64,000 bases of DNA from NCBI GenBank assembly GCA_964019335.1, contig OZ025650.1:261001-325000 (forward strand), written 5' to 3'. Below the pieces are notes generated by a model. The model saw nothing but the letters and a program-made list of their open reading frames with translations, was not told the origin of the DNA and ran no database searches. Below, one piece after another: positions 1 to 11,156 of the stretch. Position numbers and translations under genes: made by a program. Each line of letters begins with the position of its first letter. Position 1 is the first letter of the stretch. The stretch comes from Diplonema japonicum. Taxonomy: Eukaryota; Euglenozoa; Diplonemea; Diplonemida; Diplonemidae.

Positions 1-1793
1 CTTCCCTACTCGTGGCGAGCTCACCGGGTTTACCAGTTTCACGTCACGCTTCTTCTCCACCCTGCCATACGTCCCGCCCGGTACCCACGCGAAGACAAGC
101 GACGACACTGTCGTGTCCAGTGGTGATATGAAGCGCTTTGTCTTGTCGTATTCAAGAGGGTTCCCGAGATGCTTCTCTTGTGGGAAGTTGCGCGGCGAGT
201 ACGAATATACCGACGGCCGTTGCTTCCCCGGTTGCCCCGAAGGCGAGTGGGGAGTGAAGGTGGGTGTCGGCATCCCATCATCGCTGCCAGCATCCAGGTG
301 CAGCGACGGCGGGCGCCACTTGCTATCAGAGGACACGCTACTCCTGCGAAGACTCCGCGGACTTGCTTGCGGGCTCCTCCTGCTCGCAGAGTGCCTACTC
401 GTGTTGCTTGCACTCCGCGTTTCCCACCCAGGATAAGGCCGCACTTCTTTTGGGCTTTCATATCGCCGCTCTGTAAATATCAAAGGCTGAAATGGCGACT
501 CACGCAAGGAACCAACGCTTCCAGGGGTGCGTGGGCTGCTTCGCGGGGTTCGGCTCTGCAGGCCCTCGACGGTACCGTATGAGAAATCAGTGGAACGTCC
601 CCAGGTTCGGGGTCTTGGTGAGCTACGTGTGCTGCATGAATCTTGCACGTACTCCATTCTCCCGGTGGAAGCCACCTCGGCATGCCACGCTGATGCTGTC
701 GGTGTGTTCAAAGCTGCTCGCTTACGAAGTTCTGTTGACGACGGCATCGGGCGTTCGTTTAGTCTGGGGCTCATTGCAGGTGAGACACTCCGCTCGATAC
801 TGTCCGGTCCAGGTCCAGGGCTACTCCGCCGATGCCTGGAAGCATGGCTGGATCGGAAGCTTCCAAGTTTAGGGCTGTCTTGCAGAGGGCTGCTCGACCT
901 TCTGTCTTGTTGTAGATGAGACACTTGGAGGTCTAGAAGGGGCCCAGAGTCTTGAGGGTGCTCTGTTCGGGAACCAGCCGAGCTGCGGGGTGTTGAGGAC
1001 TGGCTGCTGACACGAAGCTGTAGTTCAAGGGGGCTCTGCATGAAGCTGCTGGGTGAATCGGACGCCCTGGGTGTGGGTGTGGGGCTCTGTTCGTCGTCAT
1101 CGCGGCCGCCTGCAAGGAAGTCGCGGAAGATCAAAGGGTGCTGGTAGACCTCCATGCGGCAACAGGGCGGGGACTCGACGCTCACACGTTTCACGGGAAG
1201 GGACGCCACAGAGGGAGTGGCAGGGTGGAGCCGTTCGGAAAAGGGTGACGTAATGGGCTCTTTAGAGGTGGCCTTTGTGCTGCAGGTCATCCGAATTACG
1301 GGACGATCGGTGTCGCTCATGTTTTTACATTTGCCGGGATCGTTGCCCCTTGCTACTTTTATTTTGAGCTTTTTCTGCTGGGAGCCCATCAGGTTATGCA
1401 AGCTAAGCCGCACAGCGAAAATCTCTACTGGCTCTGCCGCACCCAAGTCTCTGTATTCCATAAGAACTAATGTGAGGTATGTTGGCTTGGTGTGCTCCGT
1501 GGGTTTGAGCACCATCTTCTTCGACACGGCAAACCTCCACTGCAAGGTAATGTCCCCCATGTAACTCACCTTGGCCTTCCTACTGACTTGAAATACACCC
1601 TTCTGACCAGCCTTCATACCATAGAAGTATTCACCACGCCCACTTACTGACATGCCTGAGGAAAAGTAATTAATCCAGCTAAAGGCCTTCTTTTTTTCTT
1701 CTTCTTTTGCATACCTTCTATGCCATCGAGCGTAAAATCAAACTTGATCCTTTCTCGCTCTTCTTCACAAACCTCAGTTACTTGCTGTTCCAT
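1..1793 (-). CDS. NT-C2 domain protein with long Ser/Pro-rich tail, 3' end off window
   Basis: Exon 1 (1793-1715, starts MEQQVTEVCEEER) is joined to exon 2 (1655-1, open to the window edge) by a 59-nt intron, 1656-1714, with donor GTATGC and acceptor CTCAG. The join restores one frame of 578 codons with no stop. Residues about 17-130 read like the N-terminal C2 (NT-C2) domain of EEIG1/EHBP1-type proteins: FDFTLDGIEG, then a hydrophobic strand pattern including ITLQWRFAV and LTLVLMEYRDL. NT-C2 domains are known to bind membranes or GTPases in eukaryotic trafficking. From about residue 170 the protein is rich in Ser, Pro and Arg and probably disordered. Without the intron, exon 2 lacks a good start. 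Family assignment is by pattern only. The stop codon and the true C-terminus lie outside the window. Confidence 0.7.
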
Positions 1794-2026
1794 TGATTTG
1801 AAAACTCGTTCTCCCACGAGAAGCTTTTGTGGTCTTTATAACCTATGAAAGGTGGGAAGACTTTGTTTTCTTTACTTTATATTCACTACTTAGAGCAGTC
1901 GATCGTTCATTGTTTTGTTTACAGTTTTTTTTTTTTTTTTTCTCTCTTTTTCTTTTTAAAAGTTCTGCGCATATCGTGTGAGCCGCCAAATACCAAACAA
2001 AAAAAAAAAAAAAAAGAAAGGCTGAA

Positions 2027-3808
2027 TCAATGTCTGCCTCTGGATATAGTACTGTAGCGCTCGATACGCTTTGTAGGGGTGCGGATGAATCTCGATTTCG
2101 AAAGTGGGGTTTCATGGAGTCCAGCAATCCTGGCCTCTTTCGTGTCAAGGGGGAGCTTGAGAAGCGCTGTCATGTGTGGAGAGAGAGGAGAAAAGATGGG
2201 TGTGGTAGCCAGTATCTTAAGGGGTCGTGCACGGAAGACAATTTTGTTTCTCGCAACGAGCTTGTCACGTTGTTCCCTGCTACCATAGGTGACATAAACA
2301 CGCGCAAGTGTGTCCGGACGGGTGTACAGCACAAGCAAGTTCTTAACTTCTCCCACTTGGCGGAGGAAAGCAAGCAGCATTGCTTCCGTAACACCACACA
2401 GTACCCCAAATACAACCGCGGTTCTATCCAATTTTTCCTCTATCGCCTCAGAGGGCGTCTCCTCAGGGGGCTCTGTGATCTTCTCCGCCTGCTCAACCAA
2501 CTGTTTAACAGTGTCCCCTTGGGTGTGTGGTTTCAAGTCGTTCCGAGCTTCTTTGTAATAAGCGTTTCTTTCGTTTATAAGAAGCTCCACTTCGCTGACC
2601 CTCTCCGACCCGCACAGGGTATATGCACTCTTTATGACTTTTAACGATCCAGAGGTTAAGCGAGGTCCCTTTTCAACCCAGGTCTTGATATGCGTGTTGA
2701 GGTGCAGTTCTTTTTGGTGTTTTCCGTATATTTCAGCCATTTTTCCCCAGATCCTTGTGTTGTCGATGTTCGGTGTGGCGAGGAATTCGTTGAAGATCTT
2801 CACAGAGGACTGCAGGTGGTCGTCAGAGAAGGGCGCGTGGTACAAGGCAGAGAGGACGGTTGCGTAAGTGAAGTGCGACGGTTTGACACCGTTGGAAAGC
2901 ATACGTGCCTTCGCCTCGAGTACCTTTTCGACCTCCTTTCGCTTTGCGTAGCACTTGATCAATATGGTGTATGATGCATCTGTTGGTGCAACAGACGAAC
3001 TTCCCAGCATTTCGTTCAGAATGGTCTCGCAAGCACTCATGTCACCTTTTTCCGCACACATATTAAGAACTGCATTGCAGGACAACACATCGATGGGTGC
3101 CCCTCTGTATGTGAGGAGGTTCAGAACATCCAAGGCACTTTGGTATGAGTCGCATCCGTTGAGGAGCATGTTGAAGTGCGCTGTCGTTGGTTTGGAAATC
3201 TTTTTGAAAGTTTCGATGGATTTCTGGGTGTTTCTAAGCGATGTGTATAGAGCCAAGGCTTCTTTGAGGATCAGCTTGCTCGGAGAGGGGTGTGTTGACA
3301 GGTATTGTGTGTAAAGTCGTTCGGCTGAGGATGGATCCTTCGCGTACCGGTGACAGCGAATCCTTGCTGCTATGATCTGCGGGGTCTCCTGAACATTGTC
3401 TTCCTTCATGAACTCCAGGATCTTTTCCAAATACCTCACGTTACCCGATGCTGCCAGTTCGAACACAATTGTTTCGTAGCTCCTCCATGATATTGTGCTG
3501 TTTTTGTCTTTCCGCCGTGCTTGCAGTTTGTTGATCATCGCTTGGACCCTCCCTCTGACTGCGTCGGTTGTTTCCCTCACCCGCCCAGTTTCCCCATCCC
3601 GCAGCTCCTTTGCCGTTGTACTGTCGTTCCATCCTTTGAGAGACCTTTGTCGCTTTTCGACTTCCTTGTTCATTTCATCCCTTCGCACGAATCTCAGTTC
3701 GTTTGCTCTCGTCGGATTCTTCTCCGCTACCTTCACCCTAAAAACGTGCCCTGGTTCCTTCACAAGTCGGGCGTCGGCTTGACTTGCTATCTTCAAGAGC
3801 CGTTTCAT
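2027..3808 (-). CDS. PPR protein with C-terminal RRM-like domain
   Basis: Single open frame of 593 codons from an ATG preceded by an A-rich leader. The N-terminal 25 residues are basic and Ser-poor (MKRLLKIASQADARLVK), consistent with mitochondrial import. Residues about 110-440 contain degenerate 35-residue helical pairs of the pentatricopeptide type, for example TDASYTILIKCYAKRKEVEK and PSHFTYATVLSALYHA. Residues about 470-530 (VVFGVLCGVTEAMLLAFLRQ, then LARVYVTYGSREQRDKL) look like a divergent RNA-recognition motif. PPR proteins bind organellar RNA sequence-specifically, and euglenozoan mitoribosomes and RNA-processing complexes contain many. A role in mitochondrial RNA metabolism is therefore inferred. 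The exact repeat count was not computed. Confidence 0.75.
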   Translation of the reverse strand: MKRLLKIASQADARLVKEPGHVFRVKVAEKNPTRANELRFVRRDEMNKEVEKRQRSLKGWNDSTTAKELRDGETGRVRETTDAVRGRVQAMINKLQARRKDKNSTISWRSYETIVFELAASGNVRYLEKILEFMKEDNVQETPQIIAARIRCHRYAKDPSSAERLYTQYLSTHPSPSKLILKEALALYTSLRNTQKSIETFKKISKPTTAHFNMLLNGCDSYQSALDVLNLLTYRGAPIDVLSCNAVLNMCAEKGDMSACETILNEMLGSSSVAPTDASYTILIKCYAKRKEVEKVLEAKARMLSNGVKPSHFTYATVLSALYHAPFSDDHLQSSVKIFNEFLATPNIDNTRIWGKMAEIYGKHQKELHLNTHIKTWVEKGPRLTSGSLKVIKSAYTLCGSERVSEVELLINERNAYYKEARNDLKPHTQGDTVKQLVEQAEKITEPPEETPSEAIEEKLDRTAVVFGVLCGVTEAMLLAFLRQVGEVKNLLVLYTRPDTLARVYVTYGSREQRDKLVARNKIVFRARPLKILATTPIFSPLSPHMTALLKLPLDTKEARIAGLHETPLSKSRFIRTPTKRIERYSTISRGRH

Positions 3809-3939
3809 TTTGTCGCATTTTTTTTTTCTTTTCTTCGTTTCTTTGTACAGTCGTTGTGTTTGAACTTCAAAAAAAAGAAAAAGGAAACGTGGGTTAAGGA
3901 AGATTTTTTAAAAAGGAAAAAAGTGTCCCCCCCATGTTG

Positions 3940-4732
3940 TTACCAACTCAACGCCGTGTTTTTTTCCTTGGAGCCTTTCCCTGTTTGCTGGTGTTCGGTT
4001 CCCTCGATGGGTGTGTGCGCTCGTTTTCTTTTCCCGTTTCCGCCCCGTCCCCGTCTTGTTTTTTTCTTGTCCCCCGCCCCGTTCTCCCATAGCTCATGGG
4101 CTATGACTGAACTGGCATGGGCGGTCTCTGTGGGCTTCTCTCCATTCGTTCTCGCCTCGGTTGCATGGTTCTGCTTTTTTTTCCGTTTGCCTTCGTACGC
4201 AATGGCTGCCACTTCGGGGGGGATGTCACCTTTTTTTTGTTTTTGTTTTTGTTTTAAATACCTAGCCGTCGTAGTCTCTCTTCTTTCTTCGCTGTTTCAG
4301 CACTCGCGATAACCCCCTCGCGGCCTTTAGTTTCTTCTGGTAACGTCCCTAAGTAGGTTAACATGGGTGGGGGTGTGGGGGTGTTATACCAAATTTCAAT
4401 AATCGCTGGTGTAATATATTGTTCAGCAAAAGGTTTTTGGTTGAAAGTCCTTCGCTCCCTTCGGCTGTCACGTGCCCGAAACGCTCCTCTCTCCGTCGTC
4501 GCTTTGCGGGGTCCCTCGCTGGCTCCTCCTCCTCCTCCGTTTGCTTTCTCTTCTGCACCTCCTGCTTTTTTCTTCGTAAAATATTGTCAATGCTCTCAGT
4601 GGGCATCCCACCGTCTTCGAACCTGACCTTCTTTGTAGACCCTTCTCCCTCGACGTTGCTCTTGGTCAGCCCAATCAAGTCCAACATGGTCACTGGTGCG
4701 CTCCTGCAGCCACTCACCCAGCCATCTTCCAT
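3940..4732 (-). CDS. Three-exon Lys/Glu-rich hypothetical protein
   Basis: Exons 4732-4390, 4348-4262 and 4229-3940 are separated by introns of 41 nt (4349-4389, donor GTATAA, acceptor TTAG) and 32 nt (4230-4261, donor GTATTT, almost all A and C, acceptor AAAG). Joining them gives 239 aa in one frame. Unspliced, the first piece ends four bases before an ATG in the next, an implausible overlap that splicing explains. The protein begins MEDGWVSGCRSAP. It has a KKVRFEDGG segment, a long charged helix with a poly-Glu and Arg-rich stretch, a hydrophobic patch (STKNLLLNNILHQRLLKFG) and a Lys/Gly-rich tail that may be a nuclear signal. No family recognised. Confidence 0.6.
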
Positions 4733-5258
4733 TTTTTTCCTTTAGGTGAAATATGTTTGTGAATGTTAAAGGGGGGAAATGAGGACAAATTTATGAGAAT
4801 AAGACCGCCCCAGTCACCAAATGTCAACACAAAGCCTACCTGCCGCCCCCCCTACCCCCAGACTTTCTCTGCGGTATATTGGTACTAATGTAGGGAGAAA
4901 GAAAAAGAAGAACTAGAAGAAGAAGAAAAAGAAATCACTATGATGGGGGAAAGTGTTAGCAACGACCCATCAAAAAAAAAAGAAGAAAAAAAAACTATAC
5001 TAGTACTGGAATTGTTCCATCTTCCTCTCCCTCCTCTTATCTCGTGATTTTTTCACGAGGGGGGAAAAAAAACTCAAAGCAAAAAAAAAAAAAGCGAGTG
5101 CTAAGAGGAGGAGAAAAAAAGTAGAAATAATACAGAAACGGGGGGAAAAGGGGGAGAAAAAGCTTTCATGACCTTACCACGTCAGCAATGTGACGCGGAG
5201 GTGAATACAAAAAAAGAAAAAAGAGGGAAAAAAAAAAAGAAAAAAAAAACATCCACAC
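4733..5258. other. Non-coding, purine-rich gap with repeat C copy
   Basis: No plausible gene on either strand. The plus strand is dominated by A and G tracts. A copy of intergenic repeat family C lies at 4932-4980. Confidence 0.6.
4932..4980. repeat. Intergenic repeat family C, copy 1
   Basis: Plus strand reads CACTATGATGGGGGAAAGTG then TTAGCAACGACCCATC and an A-run. Related copies are at 10670-10694 (partial), 38005-38050 (divergent) and 39067-39100. The shared core is AGCAACGACCCA(C/T)C followed by poly-A. Confidence 0.6.
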
Positions 5259-5945
5259 TTACTCCTCTGGCGTTACCATAGAGTTCCGCTTTGGGGATTT
5301 CAAAGATGTTCTGTGAAACGCCAAGGGGTTCATCACTGTGGAGGTTGATCTGCTGGTTCTTTTCGCATCAGCAGGGGGGGGCGGCTGCCCTTTGGTTACT
5401 TCATGCTGCAGCTTTGCAATATCATCGAGATCTTTAATCTGTGCGTCCCAGACGTTGATGTGCGCAGTGCTGGGAGTGCAGAAACACCATGTAAGCCATC
5501 CTAAGCCGCCGACGACGACGACGATGCCTACAACAGCAGCGATTATAATTATAATTGTGGTTTGAGACAAAGGGTCAGCAGAAGGTGGCGATGGGGTTGG
5601 GGATGGTTCGGCAGTGGATGTGTTTTCTGTGCATTCTCCTGTTATTTTCAACGAATATCCGTTGCTCCCTTCCACACAGCCTCCGATGGGAAATGTGCCT
5701 TCGGTGAGGCATTCCCCTGTTGAGGTGCAGTTGCAAAACCCGTCTAGCCACACGGTGTCTCCACTGCATCGCCAGTATCGAAAGCCCCAGCCTTCGTTTC
5801 CTGTTGCCCCTCCATTCTCCATGCATTTCCCTTCAACACCCAGTCTACTGTAGTCTCTGGACCGTTCTTCACACCCCGCACCTTTGTAATTCGTAATCAA
5901 TATGTTTGTTGACAAAGTCAGTGCCGCCGCTATTATCGGCAACAT
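5259..5945 (-). CDS. Cys-rich type I single-pass membrane protein
   Basis: 228 aa. Residues 1-18 (MLPIIAAALTLSTNILIT) are a plausible signal peptide. The ectodomain (about 20-125) has eight Cys (25, 41, 60, 71, 73, 79, 90, 105), several NxS/T sites and a Pro/Ser/Thr stalk. A strong transmembrane helix spans about 129-155 (run of Ile then AAVVGIVVVVGGLGWLTWCF). The cytoplasmic tail of about 70 residues has a short charged helix (DAQIKDLDDIAKLQHEV) and Ser/Thr-rich sites. The layout fits a cell-surface receptor or adhesin. The ectodomain fold was not recognised. Confidence 0.65.
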   Translation of the reverse strand: MLPIIAAALTLSTNILITNYKGAGCEERSRDYSRLGVEGKCMENGGATGNEGWGFRYWRCSGDTVWLDGFCNCTSTGECLTEGTFPIGGCVEGSNGYSLKITGECTENTSTAEPSPTPSPPSADPLSQTTIIIIIAAVVGIVVVVGGLGWLTWCFCTPSTAHINVWDAQIKDLDDIAKLQHEVTKGQPPPPADAKRTSRSTSTVMNPLAFHRTSLKSPKRNSMVTPEE

Positions 5946-7009
5946 CTTTTTTGTGTATTTCTTTTTGAGGGGGCTCCCCCCCTTCTGAGTTGTTAGTTGG
6001 TATAGGAGAAAAAAAAGAGGATTTTTTTATTAAAAAAAAAGCTTCCCGGGCCACTGGTGCGGGGGGGGGAAGGGGGGGTTTCTCTCTTTTTTTTTCCCCC
6101 TCCTTTTTTGTGAAAGATCTCTTAAAGATCTTGCGTAAAAAATATTTTCCATACCCCCTCCCCCAGCTTAACCATATCACTCAGAAAGTTGCAATTTGTT
6201 AAACAATGGCGGGATGACCACAAAATATCCAGTTTTCAATCCGTGAATAAATTTACCCCCCCCAATATTCTTTTTGCATTCTGACTGGGAAGAATACTGG
6301 TACTGCCAAGCCAGTCGAAGTGGTTACAAAAATCCTTCACTACTGCCTCGGAAAGATTTCTTTTTCGACGATTGAAGAAAAAATACGGATTTATTTTGGT
6401 GATTTCCTTTAGACCCCCATGAACTTTCTGGGGTTACAGATATGGTGTCCCCCTTGTACCTCACCCGAGGGTGTTGTAAAACAATTTACTAGTATTTTGT
6501 TTTTTTTTTTTATAGAGAAGGGGAAGAAATAAAAAAAAAATAGGTGAATGAACCGAAACTGCGACATAAAAAAAAGGGGGGTTGAGAAAGAATGGGTAAT
6601 ATAGACATTTCTTATTCCCAAAGGAGCCCTTTTTATTTCCCCCCCCCTCCAAGGGCCCCTTTGGGAAAGATAAAAAGAGGAAATAGTTTCCCTTATCTCA
6701 GCTTCTTTTTGTTGGCTTGCTGTTGTTGTTTTTTGTTTTTTTTTTCCCTCCCTTTTTTTTTTTCTTCTCCCCTCGTTGTGTTTCCCCCCCCCCGTACAAC
6801 AGAAATAGGGGGTGTTTCTATATAGTTTTCGGTATTTTCTATTATTTTTAAATCAAGGGATAAATGAAGAAAAAAAAAAAAAAACAGCAACAAACCAAAG
6901 GAAGCGCGAGAATGGGGGAAAATAAAACATAAAACATTTTTGGATTTGTGGGTTGTTTGCTTCGCTAAAGTAAAAGGGAAGCCAGATTTGCAGACAAAAG
7001 AGAGGATGG

Positions 7010-7050
<41 letters not shown>

Positions 7051-7454
7051 AGGGAGCAAAAAATGGATATGCAAGAAGGGTTAAACAACATGATTAGAAA
7101 AACAAGGTTTTTTTTTTCTTTTCTCTCTATTTCCCTTGTCATCTCCCTTTTTTTTCTCGTTTTTTTTCCTCTCCCTTTTTTTTTCCCCTTCTCTCTTCCT
7201 CTCCCTATCATCCCCCATTATTTTTCGCATCTTTTTTTTTTTTTTGTTAAGAGCGTACAGGGCCAAGAAACTCCTTTTTTTTTTCATGGCACAATTCCCC
7301 ACCCCTCCCTTCTCCATACAGTAAATAAAGAATAATGAGGAAACAGACGGCAACAAGGGGGGGGGGGGGGGGGGGGGGAGGGTAAAAAAAAACCACACAC
7401 AAAGATGATTTTTTTCTTCTTCTTTTTTCTTTTTTCTTTTTCTTCTTTGCACTT
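5946..7454. other. Low-complexity gap of 1.5 kb
   Basis: No credible coding frame. Contains long A and T tracts (A-run about 7009-7048) and a run of 22 G at 7357-7378. A more complex stretch at about 6285-6400 has no recognised identity. Confidence 0.6.
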
Positions 7455-10205
7455 TTACTGACCTGTCCAGTATGTCAATGCAGTAACGCACTGTTGACGC
7501 TGCTGCGGGGTGACGGATGAGGGGAAGAAATGAGCAATTACATTAGAAAGGTCTTCCTCATTGAGCTGGTCCAGCACATTGAGGCTCCCAAACTCATTCA
7601 CCATCCATACCGTGAAACGCGTCCAAGTACCTTCACCCTGCACACTGTCAAAGCACTTCTCCGCCAGCAGGTCTATTGGGTGCTTCTCTGGTGTTGTGTA
7701 ACACGACTGCATCCCGTCACCCTCCAGCGCCTGCGGAAGAGGCTTTGTAAGTGAAGACAGGTCTACAGAATGCTGCGGCATCGACGCCAACGGGTTGTTG
7801 TTGTTGTTGTTGTTAGTATGAACTGTGTTCCCCATTGTGCTGAGCAACGGCCCCACTCCAGAGTTCTTCAAAGAAACCCCTCCCTCCGAACCTTTCGGGG
7901 TGTCGTTGAAACCAACCTCAATCCCATCTGTATTCATCGCATCCTCTAATATAATCTCCTGCGGCTGATCCATGTCACCCATCTCACGGAAGGTAACCTC
8001 TTCCAGTTCCTGCTCTTGAGGTGGTTTCTTCTCTTCGTCAACCAGTTCTGTAAACGCTTTCTTCACCGCAACTTCAATTCTATCATCCTCCACACTGTCC
8101 TCTTTCTCTGTCATGAACACGTAGCGGTGTTTTGCCCCTGCCTCGTCGGATGCGAAGCCTGCGAAGTGGTTGACCCGCATCCTGTCGGTAAGGCATGGCA
8201 TGAGAAGCTTCAACCGTCGCTCGATGAGAAGCGTAGCACGTCCTTTGGAAAGACGCCACTCACGCTCGGAGACATCACGGACAGACGAGAAGGTGCAGGA
8301 GAAGATGGAAATAAGGAGGTTGAGAAGGATGACCAAGGCACAGATTGCAAACCATAAATTCAGGAAATAAGCCAGCCACGATGTGTTGGACTCTGCTGTT
8401 TTCGACCAACCTGGGAAGGTAGCTGTGTCGCCGAGGGCAGTCTTGACAAGCTTGTCCAACGAGTTTGAATAGGTGTTCGGCGCCTTTTCCAACACATGCA
8501 ACGCAGTGCCGAAGCCGACCAAGAATATCGAGAAGACCACCAAAAACGACGTGACGTCCGTGCGGACTGTTCGGAAGATGATGGTGGTGAGCATGCCCAG
8601 CTCGCGGGAGAAGGCCGTGAACTTCAGAGTCGAAATCCATATAAAAAGCAGCCCTATAGAGAGGAACCCTGTTATGGTACTGTCAGGGTTTTCATCGTTC
8701 TCAACCATCAACACCAAATGGATGATGGTCAGGACCTGCCCCACCCATGCAAAGAAGTCGTATTCCGACAATGGAACGTGCGTGTCGAGCCATGAAGTGA
8801 CGTTCGCTGTTGCCATCGCCATGAAGTTGTCTCTGTTTATCATTTTCTCCCACACCTCTGCCCCGTCCGGCTGTTTGGCCAGCCAAGGCGGCATCGTGCG
8901 AAGCTTCTTCGGCTTCGTTTTTTCAATGATCTTCATCTGCGATCGATATTCTGAGAACCCAGCGTAGCAGTCCACCAAAACCAGAATACACTGCAGCAAG
9001 CTGTCGGCGAATATAATCCATTCCAACAGCATTATCTGTGTGGTGTCGATGCTCGCACCTGTCTTCTTCGCCTCGTTGAGATCGTCTATCAGGTATCGGT
9101 ACTCAATAGCAAGGTACGAGATGACGAACAGCCTCCCAACGTGGAGGATAAATGCGGCGAGGAAAGCCTGCCGTCCGAACTGTTCCCACTTGGCGTCCAT
9201 GATACCCACGAGGTGGGGGTGTGTTGCGAGGGGGTAGATTCTTTTGCAGAGGACCATCGACAAGATAGAGATGTGTTGCGGGTTTGAAGGGTGCAAAGGG
9301 ATGCTGTCGAGCTGGTCCAATGGGACCGACGTACAGGAGACTCTCCCGAAGACCCATTCCACACGTGACATTCTGCTTAAAACGAAATCGAACATAGCAC
9401 CGTTATCAACGTGAGCAAGAACGGCAGCGAGGCCAAGGGGTGTGAGACCGGAAGCACCGAGTTCATTGAGAACCGTCATTCGATCAATGCTTAAGGTTGT
9501 TTCCAGTTTGACAAGAAGCCAGTCGAAGAGTGCAGTTCTTCTGTGAACGGCTGCTATGTGAAGTGCGGTGTTTCCGAATGAATCGCAATTTCGCAACAGT
9601 TTTGCGCCCCTTCCTCCTGCTACGAGAATCTCAGCGACCTCCAGCCCACCACATGCAACAGCGAAGGATAAAGGGTATTCCCCGAAGTAGCACGTTCCAG
9701 ATGGTTCGAAGAAGGTTCCGTACGCCCTGCTAGCAGGGTCAGCGTTTGCTTGAATGAGACGCTTGATAAGCTTTGTATCTCCAAATGCAACCGCAAGGTG
9801 GAGTGCGCTTTCACCATCGAAGAGCCCATAGGATCGGTGTAGTTCTTTGTAGTATACATTTATAACGTTCTTCTCGTGGTGGTTCAGGAGATATTCCACA
9901 ACAGCAGCTGCGCTTTTGTTCTGAAACACCCCACGATGGATGACCGCCCAGTGAAGCATGGCCGCGCCTGCGTTGTCCCTGCTGGGGTGCGTTGGGTCGA
10001 TCAATGAGGGTTTGCATTTTATTAGCTTTTTCAGTTTTTCTACAGCGGCGTCTTCGGAAGGCTCTCTGAAGATATCCATCACGCCCTCCTTCTCCCAGTG
10101 GATTACTTGTCTTCCCATTTGTGCAGCTACGAATTTGTTGCTATTTGCACTAGCTGAAAAGTTCCAGCACATGACGCTGGTGAATGTATCTGTTAGAAAG
10201 TCCAT
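7455..10205 (-). CDS. TRPV-like ankyrin-repeat cation channel
   Basis: 916 aa, single exon, ATG at 10205. Residues about 80-270 hold ankyrin repeats, including the TRPV-like block CYFGEYPLSFAVACGG (172-187) and FGNTALHIAAVHRR. Predicted membrane helices are near 345-368, 390-413, 485-502, 510-532, 550-572 and 610-640. Between the last two is a pore-loop candidate, LDKLVKTALGDTATFPGW (583-600), with GD at the selectivity-filter position. After the last helix, EREWRLSKGRATLLIERR (647-664) resembles the TRP helix with its conserved Trp. TRPV channels pass Ca2+ and other cations in plasma or ciliary membranes; gating here is unknown. The C-terminal 200 residues contain an Asn run and a terminal helical domain (about 840-916) of unknown fold. 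Confidence 0.8.
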   Translation of the reverse strand: MDFLTDTFTSVMCWNFSASANSNKFVAAQMGRQVIHWEKEGVMDIFREPSEDAAVEKLKKLIKCKPSLIDPTHPSRDNAGAAMLHWAVIHRGVFQNKSAAAVVEYLLNHHEKNVINVYYKELHRSYGLFDGESALHLAVAFGDTKLIKRLIQANADPASRAYGTFFEPSGTCYFGEYPLSFAVACGGLEVAEILVAGGRGAKLLRNCDSFGNTALHIAAVHRRTALFDWLLVKLETTLSIDRMTVLNELGASGLTPLGLAAVLAHVDNGAMFDFVLSRMSRVEWVFGRVSCTSVPLDQLDSIPLHPSNPQHISILSMVLCKRIYPLATHPHLVGIMDAKWEQFGRQAFLAAFILHVGRLFVISYLAIEYRYLIDDLNEAKKTGASIDTTQIMLLEWIIFADSLLQCILVLVDCYAGFSEYRSQMKIIEKTKPKKLRTMPPWLAKQPDGAEVWEKMINRDNFMAMATANVTSWLDTHVPLSEYDFFAWVGQVLTIIHLVLMVENDENPDSTITGFLSIGLLFIWISTLKFTAFSRELGMLTTIIFRTVRTDVTSFLVVFSIFLVGFGTALHVLEKAPNTYSNSLDKLVKTALGDTATFPGWSKTAESNTSWLAYFLNLWFAICALVILLNLLISIFSCTFSSVRDVSEREWRLSKGRATLLIERRLKLLMPCLTDRMRVNHFAGFASDEAGAKHRYVFMTEKEDSVEDDRIEVAVKKAFTELVDEEKKPPQEQELEEVTFREMGDMDQPQEIILEDAMNTDGIEVGFNDTPKGSEGGVSLKNSGVGPLLSTMGNTVHTNNNNNNNPLASMPQHSVDLSSLTKPLPQALEGDGMQSCYTTPEKHPIDLLAEKCFDSVQGEGTWTRFTVWMVNEFGSLNVLDQLNEEDLSNVIAHFFPSSVTPQQRQQCVTALTYWTGQ

Positions 10206-11156
10206 TTTTTTTTTTTTTCCTCTCTCCCCCTTCCCCCTCTTCCGTCTCCCCGCCCCCGACTGTTGTTTGTTTTTGTGTGCTCATCTTTTTTTTAAAGAAA
10301 CTTGCAAAACAAGGGGGAAAATTTTTAATAAAAGTTTAAAAAAAAAAAAAGGGAAATAAATAGGGACATTAGCACTGCCCTGGCAACCTATCAATGGAAC
10401 AGACAGGGAGGGCGGGGGAATTGGAGGGAGGATCATGCATTCTTTTTTTTTTCTCTCTTCCTCTTCTCTCATTCAAACACGCTCTCCCTGCGCTCGGGTT
10501 TCCCCCTCCCCCTCGGTTCTTTTTCTTTCTCCTTTTCTTATTTCTTTCTTTTTACCCATAAAAAACACAGCTTCACCAATGGGGGAGGGGGGGGAAAAGA
10601 ATTTCGTTTATTTCCGGGTTTTTTTTTTGAAGGCGGTTAAGGTTCCCCCCAATAAAAAAAAAACGGAATGCTAGTAACGATCCACCAAAAAAAGCTTGCT
10701 GAGAAGGGAGGATATTAAAAGGAAAAAATATTTTTAAGTAAACTGGCGGCAAAAAGAAGAAGAAGAAGAGAATAAAAAGTAAGAGGAGACCGCTGGAGGA
10801 ATGTTTTAAAAAAAAAAGAAAACGAACGAGAAAGAAGTGCGACCGAGAGAAGAGAAGAAAAGAAAAGAGATGAAAAAAAACTAAGGAGAAAGGGAGAAAA
10901 AAAAAACATAGTCATATGAAACATCACAAGCTTACACACAAATTAAAAAAAATCTCACACACACAAAAAAAAATTTAAAGTGTTAACAATCCAACCCCCC
11001 CCCCCAGAACTTGCCAAAAAAAACGAGAAATAATCCTACCCCCCCCACCTAACCGGAGTTAAAAGAAAAAGAAAGAAAATAAAAAAAAACTTTATTTTTT
11101 TTTTGTGTGTTCGATTTTCCCAATTATTTATTTTTATTTTAATATTTGCTGGTGGT
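10206..11156. other. Low-complexity gap with partial repeat C
   Basis: A-, T- and C-rich tracts without a plausible gene. A partial family C repeat (GCTAGTAACGATCCACC plus A-run) lies at 10670-10694. Unspliced MTHFR reading would extend into 11036-11156 but becomes Lys/Phe low-complexity. Confidence 0.6.
10670..10694. repeat. Intergenic repeat family C, partial copy
   Basis: GCTAGTAACGATCCACC followed by A7 matches the core of the 4932-4980 and 39067-39100 copies with a few substitutions. Confidence 0.45.

Noticed and set aside
3521-4312. Plus-strand open frame of 263 codons
   Set aside because: Overlaps the PPR gene and the three-exon gene in antisense. It is Phe/Ser/Cys low complexity with no domain.
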